From the NCBI RefSeq assembly GCF_024763615.1, contig NC_077224.1, forward strand, positions 74,534,712-74,598,711: 64,000 bases of DNA, in the 5' to 3' direction. Made by a program: the position numbers and the translations under genes. Below the pieces are notes generated by a model. The model made no database searches. It saw nothing but the letters and a program-made list of their open reading frames with translations, and was not told the origin of the DNA. Origin of the DNA: Phlebotomus papatasi (lineage: Eukaryota > Arthropoda > Insecta > Diptera > Psychodidae). Below, one piece after another: positions 12,663 through 25,164 of the stretch (positions within the stretch are counted from its first letter, which is position 1; each line of letters begins with the position of its first letter).

Positions 12663-13690
12663 AGTTTAAAAATATCATATTTTGAATGCTTATAAAAAGA
12701 TTTGATGAAGAAAAATATTGGAAAGATTTTACGTAGGGCTTCATACTAAAGACAAATATTATATAACTTCTGCAGAAACTTATAAATTAGTACAAAAAAA
12801 AATATCTGCAGGAAATTAATTTATTAAATGTTAATTTTAATTATATTTTAATTTATTAATTAGTTTTATTAATAATTATTACGATAACTTAAAGTACATT
12901 GAAAATGCTTGGCAAATGCTTTGTTTTTGAAATTTTCAAGATATGGAATACTGAAAAAACAGATATCGAACGCTCAGAATAAGAAACGAAAAACTCGCTG
13001 TAGGCAAATTTTACAGGAGAGCGATTTGAAGCTGAGATTTTACATTCGGAGTACAGAATTTTGTAGATTTAAGATCTCTATAACTTTGAAAATAATTGTC
13101 TTTCAAGTATAATATTCACAGGGAAGGTAGAGGGTATAAAGAAGTATCCAAAAAGCAAATAAAACGTTTGTAAAAAATCGAGTTGTTCGACTTATATTCT
13201 GGCAAGTCAATATACAAATTCACAATGGATTGCATTAAATGGTCGTACTGTTCTAAGTCTCATTGATTTCTCCGACGCTAATTTATTTTGCAAAGGTGTT
13301 ATAAATCTTAGACCAGAAAAATATCGCTTTCAGTCGGGTTTTGAAGATTCCTAAGACACGAACTGTTATAGATGAATGAAATTAACTATATAATTATGTA
13401 GATAATAATGGCTTTCCAAACCAGGTTATAGCGTGTACTACAGCTTATCGTAAACACCGATCTTAGGCAGTTGATTGTTTTCAGTCTTAGGAATTGTTTA
13501 AACCGTTTAATCATGTATAAGGTGGTCAAATTTGGAATTCCAATCAAGACGGACTAATCAATTTAGAGTTCGGATGTGTTGTTTTTCGAAACTGGATAAA
13601 AAATAATAAATAAAAATACGTACCAAATTACTTTATTTTGTACGGCCGTTAATTTTGCACCGAACGGAACTGCAGCTTTATAACCGAATA
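12663..13690. other. AT-rich sequence, nothing recognised
   Basis: No gene, repeat or tandem structure recognised. The 67-codon frame at 12909-13112 is unremarkable. Confidence 0.35.
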
Positions 13691-13694
13691 ATTC

Positions 13695-13768
13695 GATCAT
13701 TTGATCCAGGGATCTCTCCGCCCAAGAGCTGACGCACTTACCAATTACACCATGAGATCTCCTACAAT
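13695..13768 (-). repeat. tRNA-like head of a SINE (minus strand)
   Basis: Read on the minus strand: GGAGATCTCATGGTGTAATT, then an A-box-like TGGTGTAATTGGTAAGTGCG, an anticodon-arm-like CTTGGGCGGA and a degraded B-box region. The same 'CTTGGGCGGA' plus 'GAGATC' layout occurs at 24076-23999, so these are two members of one tRNA-derived family. It is not a functional tRNA, because the B box is damaged and the acceptor stem does not pair. Confidence 0.45.
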
Positions 13769-13769
13769 T

Positions 13770-15800
13770 ACATAATCTTCGAAGTACTCTACTTCTATTC
13801 CGAAATTCTACATTAGTTTGTCTTGAATAACGTTTAGTTGGGAATACTAAATTTTATCCAATTATTGTAAGTTCGACCTCGATCAGAAATTCCTAACTAT
13901 AGAATTCAATAGCTGTGATTTTTAAAAGATTTTAACCAGATTTGGGGCATATTCCACTCTTACAATACTTGAAAATTTAATGGGAATTGGCAATTTATGA
14001 TGAAAAACTTGCTCCTTTAGCGTATCTTTTGTGCCATTTTTTTTTTGTTCCAGCAAGAAGCACCATAAGACATTCTCTAATGCCTTACGAGGTAACATTT
14101 CATGTCCAAAAAGATGGTGATCTTAGTGTATGGGAAATTTCTCTCGGTAAGCCCCATCCTGAAAAGCTCAATTTCAAATGGCACTGAAAATTGGGATGAG
14201 ATGGTCTCACAGTGAACAAATAATAAATCAGGAGCACTCCCCAGAATCACTTTCAGTCTGCATACATGGTAAACAAGAGTTGTATTTTAAAATACAAAAT
14301 ATATTTCCTAAATTTATTGCATCACCAAAAACCTCCAAAAGTACCATAGGAGAAAACCATTTGGATGAAAAATACTTACATTTGTGCGATGTTGGACCGC
14401 AGTTCCCGAGTAATCTGCAATGAAAAAGATACAGTTTGTAAGCAAATTCTGGGTGATGTACTTTACAGGGGGGAAAAAAACCATAAACTCTTCGCAAATT
14501 TTCACAGCAATTCCGTACATTTTTACAACAAAGACGATAGGGAAAATGAAATTTTGTCAAAAATTTAACATTTGACCTAAATGGAATTCGGTCAGAGCAA
14601 CAGTAAAATAACTATGAGACATGAGACTATCCTCATAAAGCAAATGAATAAATACTCAAGCATCATGTTTACACCCACCGTAATGTATAATCATCTACAA
14701 ACTTTCCTGATTTAATGAATATTTACTCTGGTTCTATTTTATGACATTCTCCCTCAACATGTTGGACCCTTTGTTTATCAGATACCACTCACATTTATGG
14801 CCATATGATATTTTTGCGATGCCATTGAAATACCACGCAGATAGAAATGTAAGTAATGGGAAAGGACACGCAATGTCCACATGTGATCAATACTAATGCT
14901 TTCCCATTTTTTTTTCTTTTTTTTCGGTAAACGAAGAAATAATTCAGCAGGAGGGGTGCTCTTGTAGAACTTTCAAGTGCTCCGAAGCACTCGAACTAGT
15001 TCAAGTGGATTGTGTAAGAATATTTACAATCCTTGGATACTGAACCCATTGAATGTGACAAAAGAGTTGGCAAATATTGTGAAAATACTTCGCGTTGTTC
15101 TCGAATTCGTTATTTTAAGGCTTAAACTTTCAAACAGATTTAAGGTATGGCTTATTTTAGCTCGACAAACCGTTTTGCAAAGCTAAATTATATTAAGATA
15201 AGTCTCAATTAAGACTCCAATACAAAGGTATATTTCATTTCTCTAGGAACTAGCCAAACGGCAAACATAGATATATTAAACAAGTTCAGGTTGTAAAAGA
15301 ATTCGAAAAACCTTAAAGCAAATCCAATTTTATTCGAAAAGGTTAATAATTGCGCTCTTCAAACTTGTTTATTATTTATTCATGAAAACCATTAAAAGCA
15401 ATAGGGCTCATAAGTGCTTGAAATAAGAAATGTTCACTTTTGGTAGTTGGTAAAACAAATTTTCTGAAGGTTGTGTCTAGTAATTCAAAATATAAAGCTT
15501 AATTAATTTGTTTATCTAGGAGTTGAACAAAGGCTTACGGTACCAAGCCGTTTGCTGTGCAATAAAGAATTCGCTCCTAAATAATTTTCAAGAAACTGAT
15601 GTGGCAGAAAATAGATCAAAACTTGACTAAATATCCAAAGAAAAGACTAACCAAGGATCACACTTAAGAAGGCACTATAGGTGTCGAAAGCCCTGGAAAA
15701 TTGTGTGTTTTACTTTTGGATTGCACTCAATACACCGACACTCACCGGAGGGACATTTTGTCCTAAAATAAGACAATTAAAGACACAGGTTTTCTAGAGA
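13770..15800. other. No supported gene
   Basis: Short frames occur on both strands between 13987 and 14568, but they overlap one another and are not recognised. A T-rich tract lies near 14908-14924. No repeat structure is visible. Confidence 0.35.
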
Positions 15801-16164
15801 ACACAAGAGGGAGATATTAGGATGAAAATGTGTACACCACTTCCAGACACTTCCACAATTTATATGAAAAGCCCTTTACACTTCCAGCATTTCGGAAAAC
15901 TCCCGAAAATTGCAATACTTCCATCATTTCTTGCACTTCATGCACTTCTCATACATAGAAATCAATAATTTGTTTAATATTTTAAAATATACAATTGAGA
16001 AACCTAAAAAAAAATTCTTAAGTAATTTATTTTTACATGTATTTTCTTTAAATAATTTTTCTTAATATTTTGAATTTCTAGCAGCAGATATTCTTGCATA
16101 CTAACGATATTTTAATGTTATCTGGATTTTATGACCAACCGAATTTCTTTCTATGGATTTTCTA

Positions 16165-16275
16165 ATGGCCTCTACATACTAGGGAAAAATATGTCCATAT
16201 TTTAGAGTTTTTCCTACACAAATGTAGGCAATTTGCTTCAATATGGACATAAATTTCTATAGTGTGTAGAGGCCA
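16165..16275. mobile_element. Small MITE, ~111 bp
   Basis: Left end ATGGCCTCTACATACTA pairs with the right end TAGTGTGTAGAGGCCA. The inner 'tatgtccatattt' / 'aatatggacata' blocks also pair. TA flanks both sides. Confidence 0.65.
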
Positions 16276-16970
16276 TAACAGACCAGTGAAGTTACTTCTG
16301 GAAAAGAGGTCTCAAAAAAATGTATTGTCGTTTCTAATTTATTGAAATTGTTTTGGAAAATCTGTAAGAGACCAAAAGTACGAGTGCAACAACTAATTTA
16401 GCACTTCAGAAGTACAAGTATTGGCCAAAAATTTCTTGACCAAGTTATATTCGAGAAATCTGGTAGAAAAATGATAAAAAATGCTTTTTAAATTTTTTCT
16501 TTTTGCAAATGAGTTGCCTGTAATCCATAAATATTATTTATGTATTAAAAAAAAAAAAATTATTTGAGATCGTATTAAAAATAATTGTTTTCCAAAAGTT
16601 GATCATTTTTATCAGTTAAAGGTTTCTTGTCACATTTGAAAAAATTATTTAATTTACTTTGAAAAATAGATCATCCGCATAGCGGTCAGATAAGTGAGAT
16701 CTTTTAAGGTTAATGTCAAAACCCTATGCATCACCACGCTATTACTTCATTGCCATTAACCCTAAATACTTCATACCCGTTCAACCACAGCACAGGATCC
16801 GGCAAATCCTCTATTCCGGAATTGAATAGAGAAGTCTGTGATTAAAGTTACCACTAAAAAGTACCGTAATAACCCGTAATACAGTTCCTACAGTATCCCT
16901 TATTCCTTTCAGTGAAAAGATGTGGCAGCCATGTATCAAACTTTTAAACAAATCCAAGCTTTTCTAAATA

Positions 16971-17546
16971 GGGGAGACTGGGGTAAAACTTGTCAAAACG
17001 CATATTTAATTCTTTTACGAGCTCTGAGAAAACTTAAACGTTTTATAATGAGCATATTCTTATAGGAAATTTACTGCTCTACAACATTGCAGAAGACTAT
17101 TTTCCTCTATCTCGAAAGAAATGTGATTTTCGAATCATTTTCTTAAAGTCAATTTTGTGGAGATTCTCAAAATTGCTGGGGCAAATTTTGTCAGTCTTCG
17201 GATAATTTGTGACGTTTTACTCTCGAAAACGTTAAAAATATCAAAGGAAATTTATTCCTCTACAACTTTGTCGAAGATAATTTTTCTCTATCTTAACGAG
17301 AAATGTGCTTCAATTGAGCTAATTAGTATTGATATTTTCTGTAAGCCAAATATTCCAAAAATAGGGCTCAAAATTTAATTATTTTTTATTTTACATAATT
17401 CTTCCTCGAATCCCTTGAAATTTTGTAAGTTTAAGAAGGTTCATGAAGGCTATCTATAAGAAAAATTTTAAGCCTTAGTCCCTTTTATTTTAGAAAATAG
17501 TTAATATTGAAATTTTCGTTTTGACAAATTTTGCCCCAGTCTCCGC
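16971..17546. mobile_element. Family-B-related TIR element, 576 bp
   Basis: Begins GGGGAGACTGGGGTAAAACT and ends TTTTGCCCCAGTCTCCGC, with TA at 16969-16970 and 17547-17548. Internal blocks ('gctggggcaaat', 'tttcctctat') match 7712-8612 and 11752-12660, but it is shorter and the shared frame is broken (73-codon remnant at 17157-17378). Confidence 0.8.
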
Positions 17547-17685
17547 TACCGAAAATCGATCGTATTATTGTTTTCCAAAATCTTAATAATCTCTTCAATT
17601 GTCTTACACTCAAATACCCACAATATTGCCGTTAATGTTAGAGACCATTTAAAATAAAGTTGATCTTTTCATGAATAAATCTCTA

Positions 17686-17905
17686 GGGGAAAGCGCGCTA
17701 CCTTCGGACGATTTATGCTTCGCACAAATAATTTTTTTCAATATGTTATAAATGAATTTGGTTCATTATAATATTATACTTTAGTAGGTAGTCCAATATC
17801 TCAAAATTTCAGAACAGAGCTATGGCTGAAATTCATAAGGAACATAGAGAAAAAAATTGATTTGTCCCAAGCTTGAGTCGTCCGAAGGTATCGATAGCTT
17901 TCCCC
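17686..17905. mobile_element. Family-C MITE copy 1, 220 bp
   Basis: Begins GGGGAAAGCGCGCTACC, followed by 'ttcggacga', and ends in 'tcgtccgaaggta' then 'agctttcccc'. TA flanks at 17684-17685 and 17906-17907. Related copies are at 21597-21803 and, decayed, at 18560-18715. Confidence 0.8.
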
Positions 17906-18559
17906 TATATCGAAATGTTTCAAGTAACTTTTCAGTCATTTAAACATGATCTAAATAAAAAAACACAAAATGCTTTTTTGTGGAAGTCCATCATTTAGGC
18001 GTTTCCAAAATTCGATTAACATTAAATACTACAAAGGCACCTTTTTGTTCCTTACGTATTTGTGCCACTCGGATTTAAAATCTGAGCTAAAAGTTGCTTA
18101 TAATCTGTAAAATTCGGAATTAAACAGAGAAGATTTTATTTTCGGACACTCCCACTTCCAAAGACTTCCAAGCACTTCATTTTCAGCTGTACACCACTTC
18201 CGACCCTAATATCTCTCCCTTGAGAGAACACTTTATTGGTCTTCGCTCATGCCTCCCTTCACTAACCACACTTTTCCCGAAGAAGCCTCTCAATTCTGGG
18301 AATATTCAAGGTGACTTCTCAGTGGACTGTCTTTGGAGTCAGGGTAACTTCACTTCACACTTCCCGCAGCTGAGCTCACCTTTCGGCTTGTAGATTTTGG
18401 GTGACAGCCGGACACTGTAAATCCAAATCCACTATCAATGACGCCCAAAGAAAATTTCTTTGGTACACCGAATGGTTTCAGAGAGAGCTCAGTGGAAGAG
18501 TTCTTGATGAATTTGCGCTTTCAGCTGCAATTTGCTTCACCAAATATAAACTTGCCACA

Positions 18560-18715
18560 AACATCGAATCTTTATCCATTATAATATTTTAATTTAATAG
18601 CTAGTCCGCCTCAAATTTCCTAAAGAGAGCCACGGCTCAAATCGATTAAAAATAGAAAAAAAATTGATTTGTCCGAAGCTTCAGTCTCCTGAAGATACCG
18701 TGCGCAATCTCCTGG
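18560..18715. mobile_element. Decayed family-C fragment
   Basis: 'gatttgtccgaagcttcagt' and the 'ttataatatt..tagctagt' block match family C. Termini are lost. The 63-codon frame at 18401-18592 overlaps it and is not credible. Confidence 0.5.
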
Positions 18716-18719
18716 ATAT

Positions 18720-20137
18720 TATAATTTCTAGTTCAAATAGATTTGGACTTAAAAAATTGGTAATACAAAAATTCATTTATCACTGCTATAATATGAAAAT
18801 TTTCTCACTTTTCAGTCGACATACTTACTATAACAAATAGCGTAACATCTACAAAAAAAATATTTAGATTCCTACAATATTATATACTTCGTGATTATAT
18901 ACAAAAACTGGAAAAAGTAACTATTTATAATAAAAAAAATGCTTTCTCAAATAATTCTTATGGTTAAAATGCAGGAATTAAATATGTATGCATATCATGT
19001 AACGTAAAATAGAGGGATTAAAATAAATTGCTTTTCGTATAGAGCTTGAACATAATACTGAACATTTATAATGCAACTGTTCATTAGATAATTAACTTAA
19101 ACTATTGATTATTGTACACGAGTAAAACAATTATAACTATGAATTAAACTTAAAAATTTAAGGGTACAAAGACTTCTCCACTTAACTTTTTAAAAATTCT
19201 ATACATCTATACATAAATCACATTTTCTGAACAAAACCCCAGTATTAAATTTACGAGTACCTTTGCATGCAAGTGTAATAAAATTTTGCATATTACAAAA
19301 ATAATAGAATTACCCCATAAAACAGCATATTTATCGATTTTTGTGGAGAAAACATGCAAATCTGAGAGAGGAAGTATTTTGCATGAGCAAAGGGAAAAAG
19401 ACCAAAGCAATTTTCATGGTGGAAAACGAAACAGAGTACTAGTGTGAGCAATTGCCGAAGGGTTTCCCCAGCAAACTTTCACACTTTTCACAGTGAGTAG
19501 TGGAATGGCAGAACGCCAAAGGTATTGTTACTAGGAAAATCGTTGTGAATACTGCACAAAATACCAGAACTTCCTCCATATACAGTGGTTTGCAGGGCTG
19601 AGGAAGGCGATGGGAACCCTTCTAACAATATTGTGTTGTATAAGTAGTTACACGGCAATAAAACTTATTGATTGCCCCGATTTTACACACATAACAACTT
19701 GAGAGGATGGTAAAGTTGGAGGAGGACGGAAATCGTCCGCACAGAGTATAAATACTCCATGGGCGAGCTTTTACGGGGCTTGACAAGGACTTTTGCCATC
19801 CAACAATCAAAGCTCCAGGTAGCACACAAAAGGAAGCCCCAAGAGGTGGATTTGCCATAGAAAATCATAAGGTATATAGTCAAGTTTCAATCAACTCTAA
19901 AACTCACATCTTACACTCGGAGAATGAGGCGTGGGAGGTATGTTTTAAAATAAGTGTAAATACAAGGGTTAGATTTACACCAAAATAAATTACATTGATC
20001 AAACTATCGACGTTCTCAGGGAAATTTTGAGTATAAAATTTATCGTGTATTTGTCTACTTTTAACACTTATAATGGTTTAAATTTCGTGCAAACGCAACA
20101 CATTAATCTTTTTTTCACAATTTGCATAGTTTTTAAA
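18720..20137. other. No supported gene
   Basis: AT-rich to about 19200. 19370-19920 is more balanced and repeat-free, with short overlapping frames on the minus strand (19883-19622) that are not recognised. Confidence 0.35.
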
Positions 20138-20139
20138 TA

Positions 20140-20395
20140 CACTGAGAGAAAAAGAGGGTGCGATTAACTTTTTTTCCTCATAACTTAACACTTTTTAGGT
20201 GTAAAAATATATCAACATTTTTTAATGTTAATTTTACACCATTTTAAGGGTAAAATTAACATTAAAGAGAGTAACTTTAACCCCCAATACACCTATAAAG
20301 GGTAATATTTACACCGATTTCGGATCAATACTCCAGGGTAAAATTAACATTTCCGAAATGTTATTTTAACTTTTTCGGATTTCTCTCACTCAGTG
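20140..20395 (+). mobile_element. CACTGAG-ended MITE, full copy, 256 bp
   Basis: Begins CACTGAGAGAAA and ends TTTCTCTCACTCAGTG, with TA at 20138-20139 and 20396-20397. The interior is built from short mirrored blocks of 'ttaattttac' and 'gtaaaattaac'. Three other copies are at 48690-48833, 49931-50181 (inverted) and 63706-63940. Confidence 0.8.
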
Positions 20396-20691
20396 TACCT
20401 CCACCAAGCCATTTAGGTCAGGAAAATTTTATAAAATCGAAATTCAAAAAGTCTGAGAAATACAGAGAGTACAACTGATCAAAATTCATATCATCTTTTG
20501 GGCAATTCTATAGCACTCTTCTTCATTCAAACTTCGCATTAAATTGAATTTGCTGTGATGTTCAAAATTATCACAAAAGAGAGGGAAAGACATATGAAAA
20601 ATGTTTAAGAAATAATGAGATTTCAATTTTGGTTTCATGAAATTTTCCTAATTTATAAAAGGTGTACTGGAACCCTAAAGTTCTAAGTTAA

Positions 20692-20925
20692 CACTAAACC
20701 TACCGAACGTCTTTGGTCGTTTTTCGGTCAAATGACAACCCGCGGTAGGGTAGAATACTCAACAAATTTGTCTTGGAAAAGAGCAAAAAATTTAAATTTA
20801 AACGTTAAAAAATATATTACATGCATATTTTAAGAAATTTATAAAGTTTGATAGTGGCATTGCCCCGTTTAAATATGTGTTAATTTTAAACCGATCAATG
20901 CGACCGTGTCTTGGTAGGTTTAGTG
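20692..20925. mobile_element. TTAA-flanked MITE, 234 bp
   Basis: Begins CACTAAACCTACCGAAC and ends TGGTAGGTTTAGTG, flanked by TTAA at 20688-20691 and 20926-20929. The TTAA duplication suggests mobilisation by a piggyBac-type transposase, though the ends are not CCC. Confidence 0.75.
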
Positions 20926-20929
20926 TTAA

Positions 20930-21594
20930 GTAACGATCAAATTTGATATTTTTATAAATTTAGATTTAAGGTTAGGTCATACAAATCTTGCAGAGTTTTT
21001 GAATTGGATAGGTATGCAATCTAGGAATGTTGTGTGATGTTTTTCGAAATTTTGAGTTTCGAACACTTTTAACATTTGATTTTAAAAGCTTCTAAGTTTT
21101 GACAGGTGACTGTTACATAATTTTCACATCTGAATAATAATAAATAAATAAATAAATAAACCAATAAATATAATCCATTTTTGTAAAGAGTCAGGTTTTG
21201 TTGTTAATCAAAATTTAATACCTATTCCACTGTCCAAATTTATTATTTTTTTTTTACTAATTATTTTGCATTTTTTAGCCAATATCTTTTTGGATTTAAG
21301 TTAAATCATGAATTAAATGAGAATTGAAGATACTGTTCTAGGTTGTAAGTGATCTTTACACGAAATTTCCCGAGCTATTATAAAGTTTTTTTCTTTCAAA
21401 AATCAAAAATCTGTAACGCTTGCTGAAAGTTTAAGAAATTTATTTTAGAGACATAACACTCTGCTGAAATTGAAATATTTGTGCATTATTTAATTTAAAA
21501 TATTTCATTTTGTATAATATAAACACCTTTGAAAACTAAAAATCCATAAATCTACGTAGCATTTTGGTCTAATAAAATTGAAATTTGGTTAATA
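20930..21594. other. Non-coding; short (AAAT)n repeat
   Basis: An (AAAT)n microsatellite lies at about 21138-21160. Nothing else recognised. Confidence 0.5.
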
Positions 21595-21596
21595 TA

Positions 21597-21803
21597 GGGG
21601 AAACTCGGACAACTCAAGCTTCGGACAATTCATTTTTCTCTATGTTCCTTATGGATTTCTCCCATAGATCACTTCTGAAAATTTGAGACATTGTACTAGC
21701 TATTAGAATATTATATTATAATGTGCCAAATTCATGTAGAACACATTGAAAAAAAAATTATTTGTGCGAAGCATAAATCATCCGAAGGTAGCGCGCTTTC
21801 CCC
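21597..21803. mobile_element. Family-C MITE copy 2, 207 bp
   Basis: Begins GGGGAAACTCGGACAACTC and ends 'catccgaaggtagcgcgc' plus 'tttcccc', with TA at 21595-21596 and 21804-21805. Internal sequence matches 17686-17905 in reverse. Confidence 0.75.
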
Positions 21804-21805
21804 TA

Positions 21806-23690
21806 ATAAAATAAAATGAAAATAGTTAATTTTGTGGATAAAACATTAAAAATACTTGAGGTGGTAAAAATAAAATTGCTATGAACAACCTTCGCATTAT
21901 TAATTTTTTCCAACTACTTTTAGGTTTAAGTACTGACCAATTTGTATTTATTAACTGCATATTTATTATATTTATTTAGACTGCAAATTTATTGACAAAA
22001 TATGTTTAATCCGTATAAAATGTGACTTCGTCGAGATTTGGTAAATTCAAGGCTAAAATTTATTTCAAAATCAAGAAAATTTTGCACCCGATTTTTTCTC
22101 AGTGTATAACTTTCCCTCAATTCAATCAACGATTGATCCTGAGAAGAAAATTTCTCACCCTTCGTCAACTTGTGGCTTCAAAGTTCACATCTGGTGCTTT
22201 TTCACCTCGTACTTAATTGATTAATCTCATCGTTTGTACTTCACCCCAGGATTCATTCACAATGTTTTGGAGTCTCCTGAGAGACCAACACCCTGGCACT
22301 GATCCCAACGAAGAAGATCGAAATGCTAAAGAGAAAATTAATTACAACCATCTGAAATGAAGGAAGTCATCTCAATTATTTCACAATACGAAATGTCTTG
22401 TTCAATTTACGTGATTGCCAATTAGCATAATGACACAGGCTATATCTGAAAATCAAAGCTTTTCGTAATACACATCGACAGTGTACCTCACAAAGTTTGC
22501 AGAAGGGCAAGGACAATTAATAATGGAAAATCCGATTGGTTCATTGAAATGTGAAGAGAGAAAAGTTGATTTAATTGGCGACGTGACCCAATTAGCTTGT
22601 GCTTTCGTCCCAGTCTCCATGGTACAATTATAACTTGGGATGTTTTTCGATGATTGCGTTAAGGTGATGAATTTTTCCAAAAATATATCATTTTTGGCAA
22701 ATGTAGAAATTGTAAGTAGAAAAGTGAAAATTTAAAAATAAAGTTCAATATTGGAAGTCAATGTGGATTTTGTCGACAGACGAAGTCGTGTCAGAAGCCC
22801 TAAATATTTTATTAGAGATTGAATAAAATAAGAAAAAAGATGTTGGATTAGAGTTGATGGATTTATTGATAAGAGATTTTCCAAGTTTCCTCTTAAGGTT
22901 TCCTTAAGATTAATTTAATTTTGGAAATATTTCCACATGTTATTCAATATCGAAACTTTGTTGGTACTTTATTCCTTTAATTCCCAAATGTACATTAGAG
23001 TGTTCCAAAAATTTTTTTTTTAAATTTCTTTTTTGCTCCGGCCGGAAAATTGTTCTATATGGTGAGACAATAAAATGCTTCTTAGACAAGAATAAGATTG
23101 GACGCTGTTTAGAGGTGGCTCAACGGCAATCTTTGTATAGTGAATCACGAAAATTCACAAATTCGCCAGGAATAAATTTCTCTGCGGAAGACTGTTGAGA
23201 ATTTCTTCTCAATATTTTAGTGGAACATTGCTCATTTAGTGGACAATGTTTTTGCAAAATTTCATTGAGATCGGATAAGAAATAGATTTAAAAAAAAAAA
23301 ATGGTAAGTTCAAAATGTTCAGAAATTAAAATGAACCAACTCACATATTCGCTTCTAATTCATGTTCTAGTGATCAGAAATTAATAAATGAGGGCTTGTT
23401 GGAAAGCTATTGAGTTATACTACAAACTTAAGAACATATCAGGTTTGAAAAATTACCGCTAGGTGGCTAACATATGAAATTTCACTAAAAATCACCAAGA
23501 TTTTGCCCTAGAGTTGCCACTTGAAAATTCATATACAGAAAATGTAACAAAACATTGAGGTGCTGTCCTTTGCTAATTGTAAAGGATACTTAGTACTACT
23601 TATCATCTACATGAGCCCTCGCCCCGACCACTGGAAATGCCTCACTTGTGTGATAGAGGCTCCTTTCAGTTTTAATCGTAATCTTGACCG
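21806..23690. other. No supported gene
   Basis: 22240-22680 is balanced in composition and repeat-free, with an unrecognised 75-codon minus frame (22680-22453). The remainder shows nothing recognisable. Confidence 0.35.
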
Positions 23691-23699
23691 TTCATGATT

Positions 23700-23905
23700 G
23701 AGCTGCGCGTGATTTTAAGCGCATTAACCGTTTTACGAATGAGATGTGCCTGATTTTAAGCGCATTCTTAACCATTTTATGATCATGCTGTGTGTTTTAA
23801 ACACGATTTTGGATAGTGTTTTATGCTTGTGCTGTGCGTGTTTTGCAAACGATTCTAGGTATGGTTTTTACTAGCGTTGTGTGTATTTCACACACGAGTT
23901 TAGAG
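23700..23905. repeat. Degenerate ~45-bp tandem repeat, ~5 units
   Basis: Units of 41-45 bp begin 'g(a/c)gctgtgcgtg', continue 'ttttaa(g)c(g)c', and end 'ttttatg'. They start near 23700, 23741, 23786, 23830 and 23875. The array adjoins the minus-strand tRNA-like head at 24076-23999, so it may be the SINE's body or tail. Confidence 0.55.
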
Positions 23906-23998
23906 AGCATTTAAAAAATAAAAAAAATAGAAAATTAAAAGAATTATAAAAAAAAACTAAAAAAAAGCATCGTGAAAAATTTCGGGCGGTACTCAAAG

Positions 23999-24076
23999 TC
24001 ACAACTGTGAGAGTCGAATCATAGATCTCATCCGCCCAAGACTCAACGCTTTGTCTATTGAGCCACTGAGATCCCC
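23999..24076 (-). repeat. tRNA-like SINE head (minus strand)
   Basis: Read on the minus strand: GGGGATCTCAGTGGCTCAAT contains an A-box-like element, then GCGTTGAGTCTTGGGCGGAT, then a B-box-like GATTCGACTCT. Spacing is tRNA-like, but the ends do not form an acceptor stem, so this is a tRNA-derived retroposon head rather than a tRNA gene. Confidence 0.55.
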
Positions 24077-24089
24077 TCATCGCCACTGA

Positions 24090-25160
24090 GATCTCTCGAG
24101 TGACAATGTAACGTCCCCAAATTTAAATCTTATCTATAAAAAATCTAAGACTTCAATCTCCACTCTATCTTTGAACGTATGCTCATATGAAATGCAACAG
24201 CTGAAAAACGATTCGGTTCCTCCCCATATAAAAGTTGACTGAAGCACGTGAAGGTGTTACTTAGTCAATCTAATCGCAACTTTATTCAACACCCGTAGAG
24301 AAATCACATTTACTACACCCGTCGATAGGCAGTGGGTGGTTTCTGGGCGGCTCAGGTGGCAGAGGAAGGTGCAAATGGACATTGAATGTCCTATGTAATT
24401 ATACCACGATATATTTGTGTTATTCATCAAAATGTCCATGTGAGAGTTTAATTAATTATGTATTATTACTCAGCTGATATTGGACACAAAATCTGCTGGT
24501 AGCCCACCTAGCCCACCAGCAGATGTATCAAATTATGATGAGAATGCGCCCAGAACACTACATGAACAATCAAATTAACTCTGTATTGTTGGTTGGGCGC
24601 TGAACAAGTTCTCCCGCGCGTATTTGAATGATAATTAAATCAAATAGAAATACATCATCTGACACATCAATTATCATAAAGTGAACATGGAATGTCCAGG
24701 AGAAGTCATTCCACTGGAGACCACTCCAATATCATGCAATTTTGCATGAACCACGACATTCGCCCTTTCGCTATCTCTCTCAGGGATATTCAGCTTATTT
24801 TTGCCAATGCAGGGCAAGTGGAGTGTTTAACCCCACGGGACACTGACCATGTAGGTCGTTCAATTCCCCTGTAATTTATTGCAATCGCCAACTGTTTGGT
24901 GTGGAAGTAGCGAAACCTTTCCAGTGAAGAGTGCTGAAATCACCTCCCGCATGAATTTACACAGCAATTTGCATTTGATACAGCTTTGGTTCGATAGCGT
25001 TGGTCAAGGTACAAAAGAAACTAGTGATACGTACATCGAAAATGTACACCAACACCAATTGAGCTTAACCACCACAAAAGGTATACTTTATTGATTAAAA
25101 TGAAAGTAGATTGGAATTTCTATCCATAGAATTAAAATTTGCTTTAATTTCACTGATATA
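24090..25160. other. No supported gene; local hairpin
   Basis: A short perfect hairpin ('tctgctggtagccca' with 'ctagcccaccagcaga') lies at 24492-24524. 24200-25100 is otherwise repeat-free, with short open frames on both strands (for example 24692-24874 and 24879-25094). None is recognised. Confidence 0.35.
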
Positions 25161-25164
25161 AGAC

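Larger units (their letters stand above)
15806..18215. mobile_element. Possible old 2.4-kb inverted-repeat element holding younger insertions
   Basis: 'agagggagatattagg' at 15806 recurs inverted at 18199-18215 ('cctaatatctctccctt'). A 'gtacaccacttcc' motif lies just inside on both sides. Both ends carry clusters of 'cacttcc' (15838-15955 and 18148-18200). Three smaller TIR elements lie inside. No flanking duplication was identified, so the boundary call is tentative. Confidence 0.35.

Noticed and set aside
23999..24076. Functional tRNA gene
   Set aside because: B-box-like and A-box-like words are present but there is no acceptor-stem pairing, and a related decayed copy exists at 13768-13695. 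Better as a SINE head.
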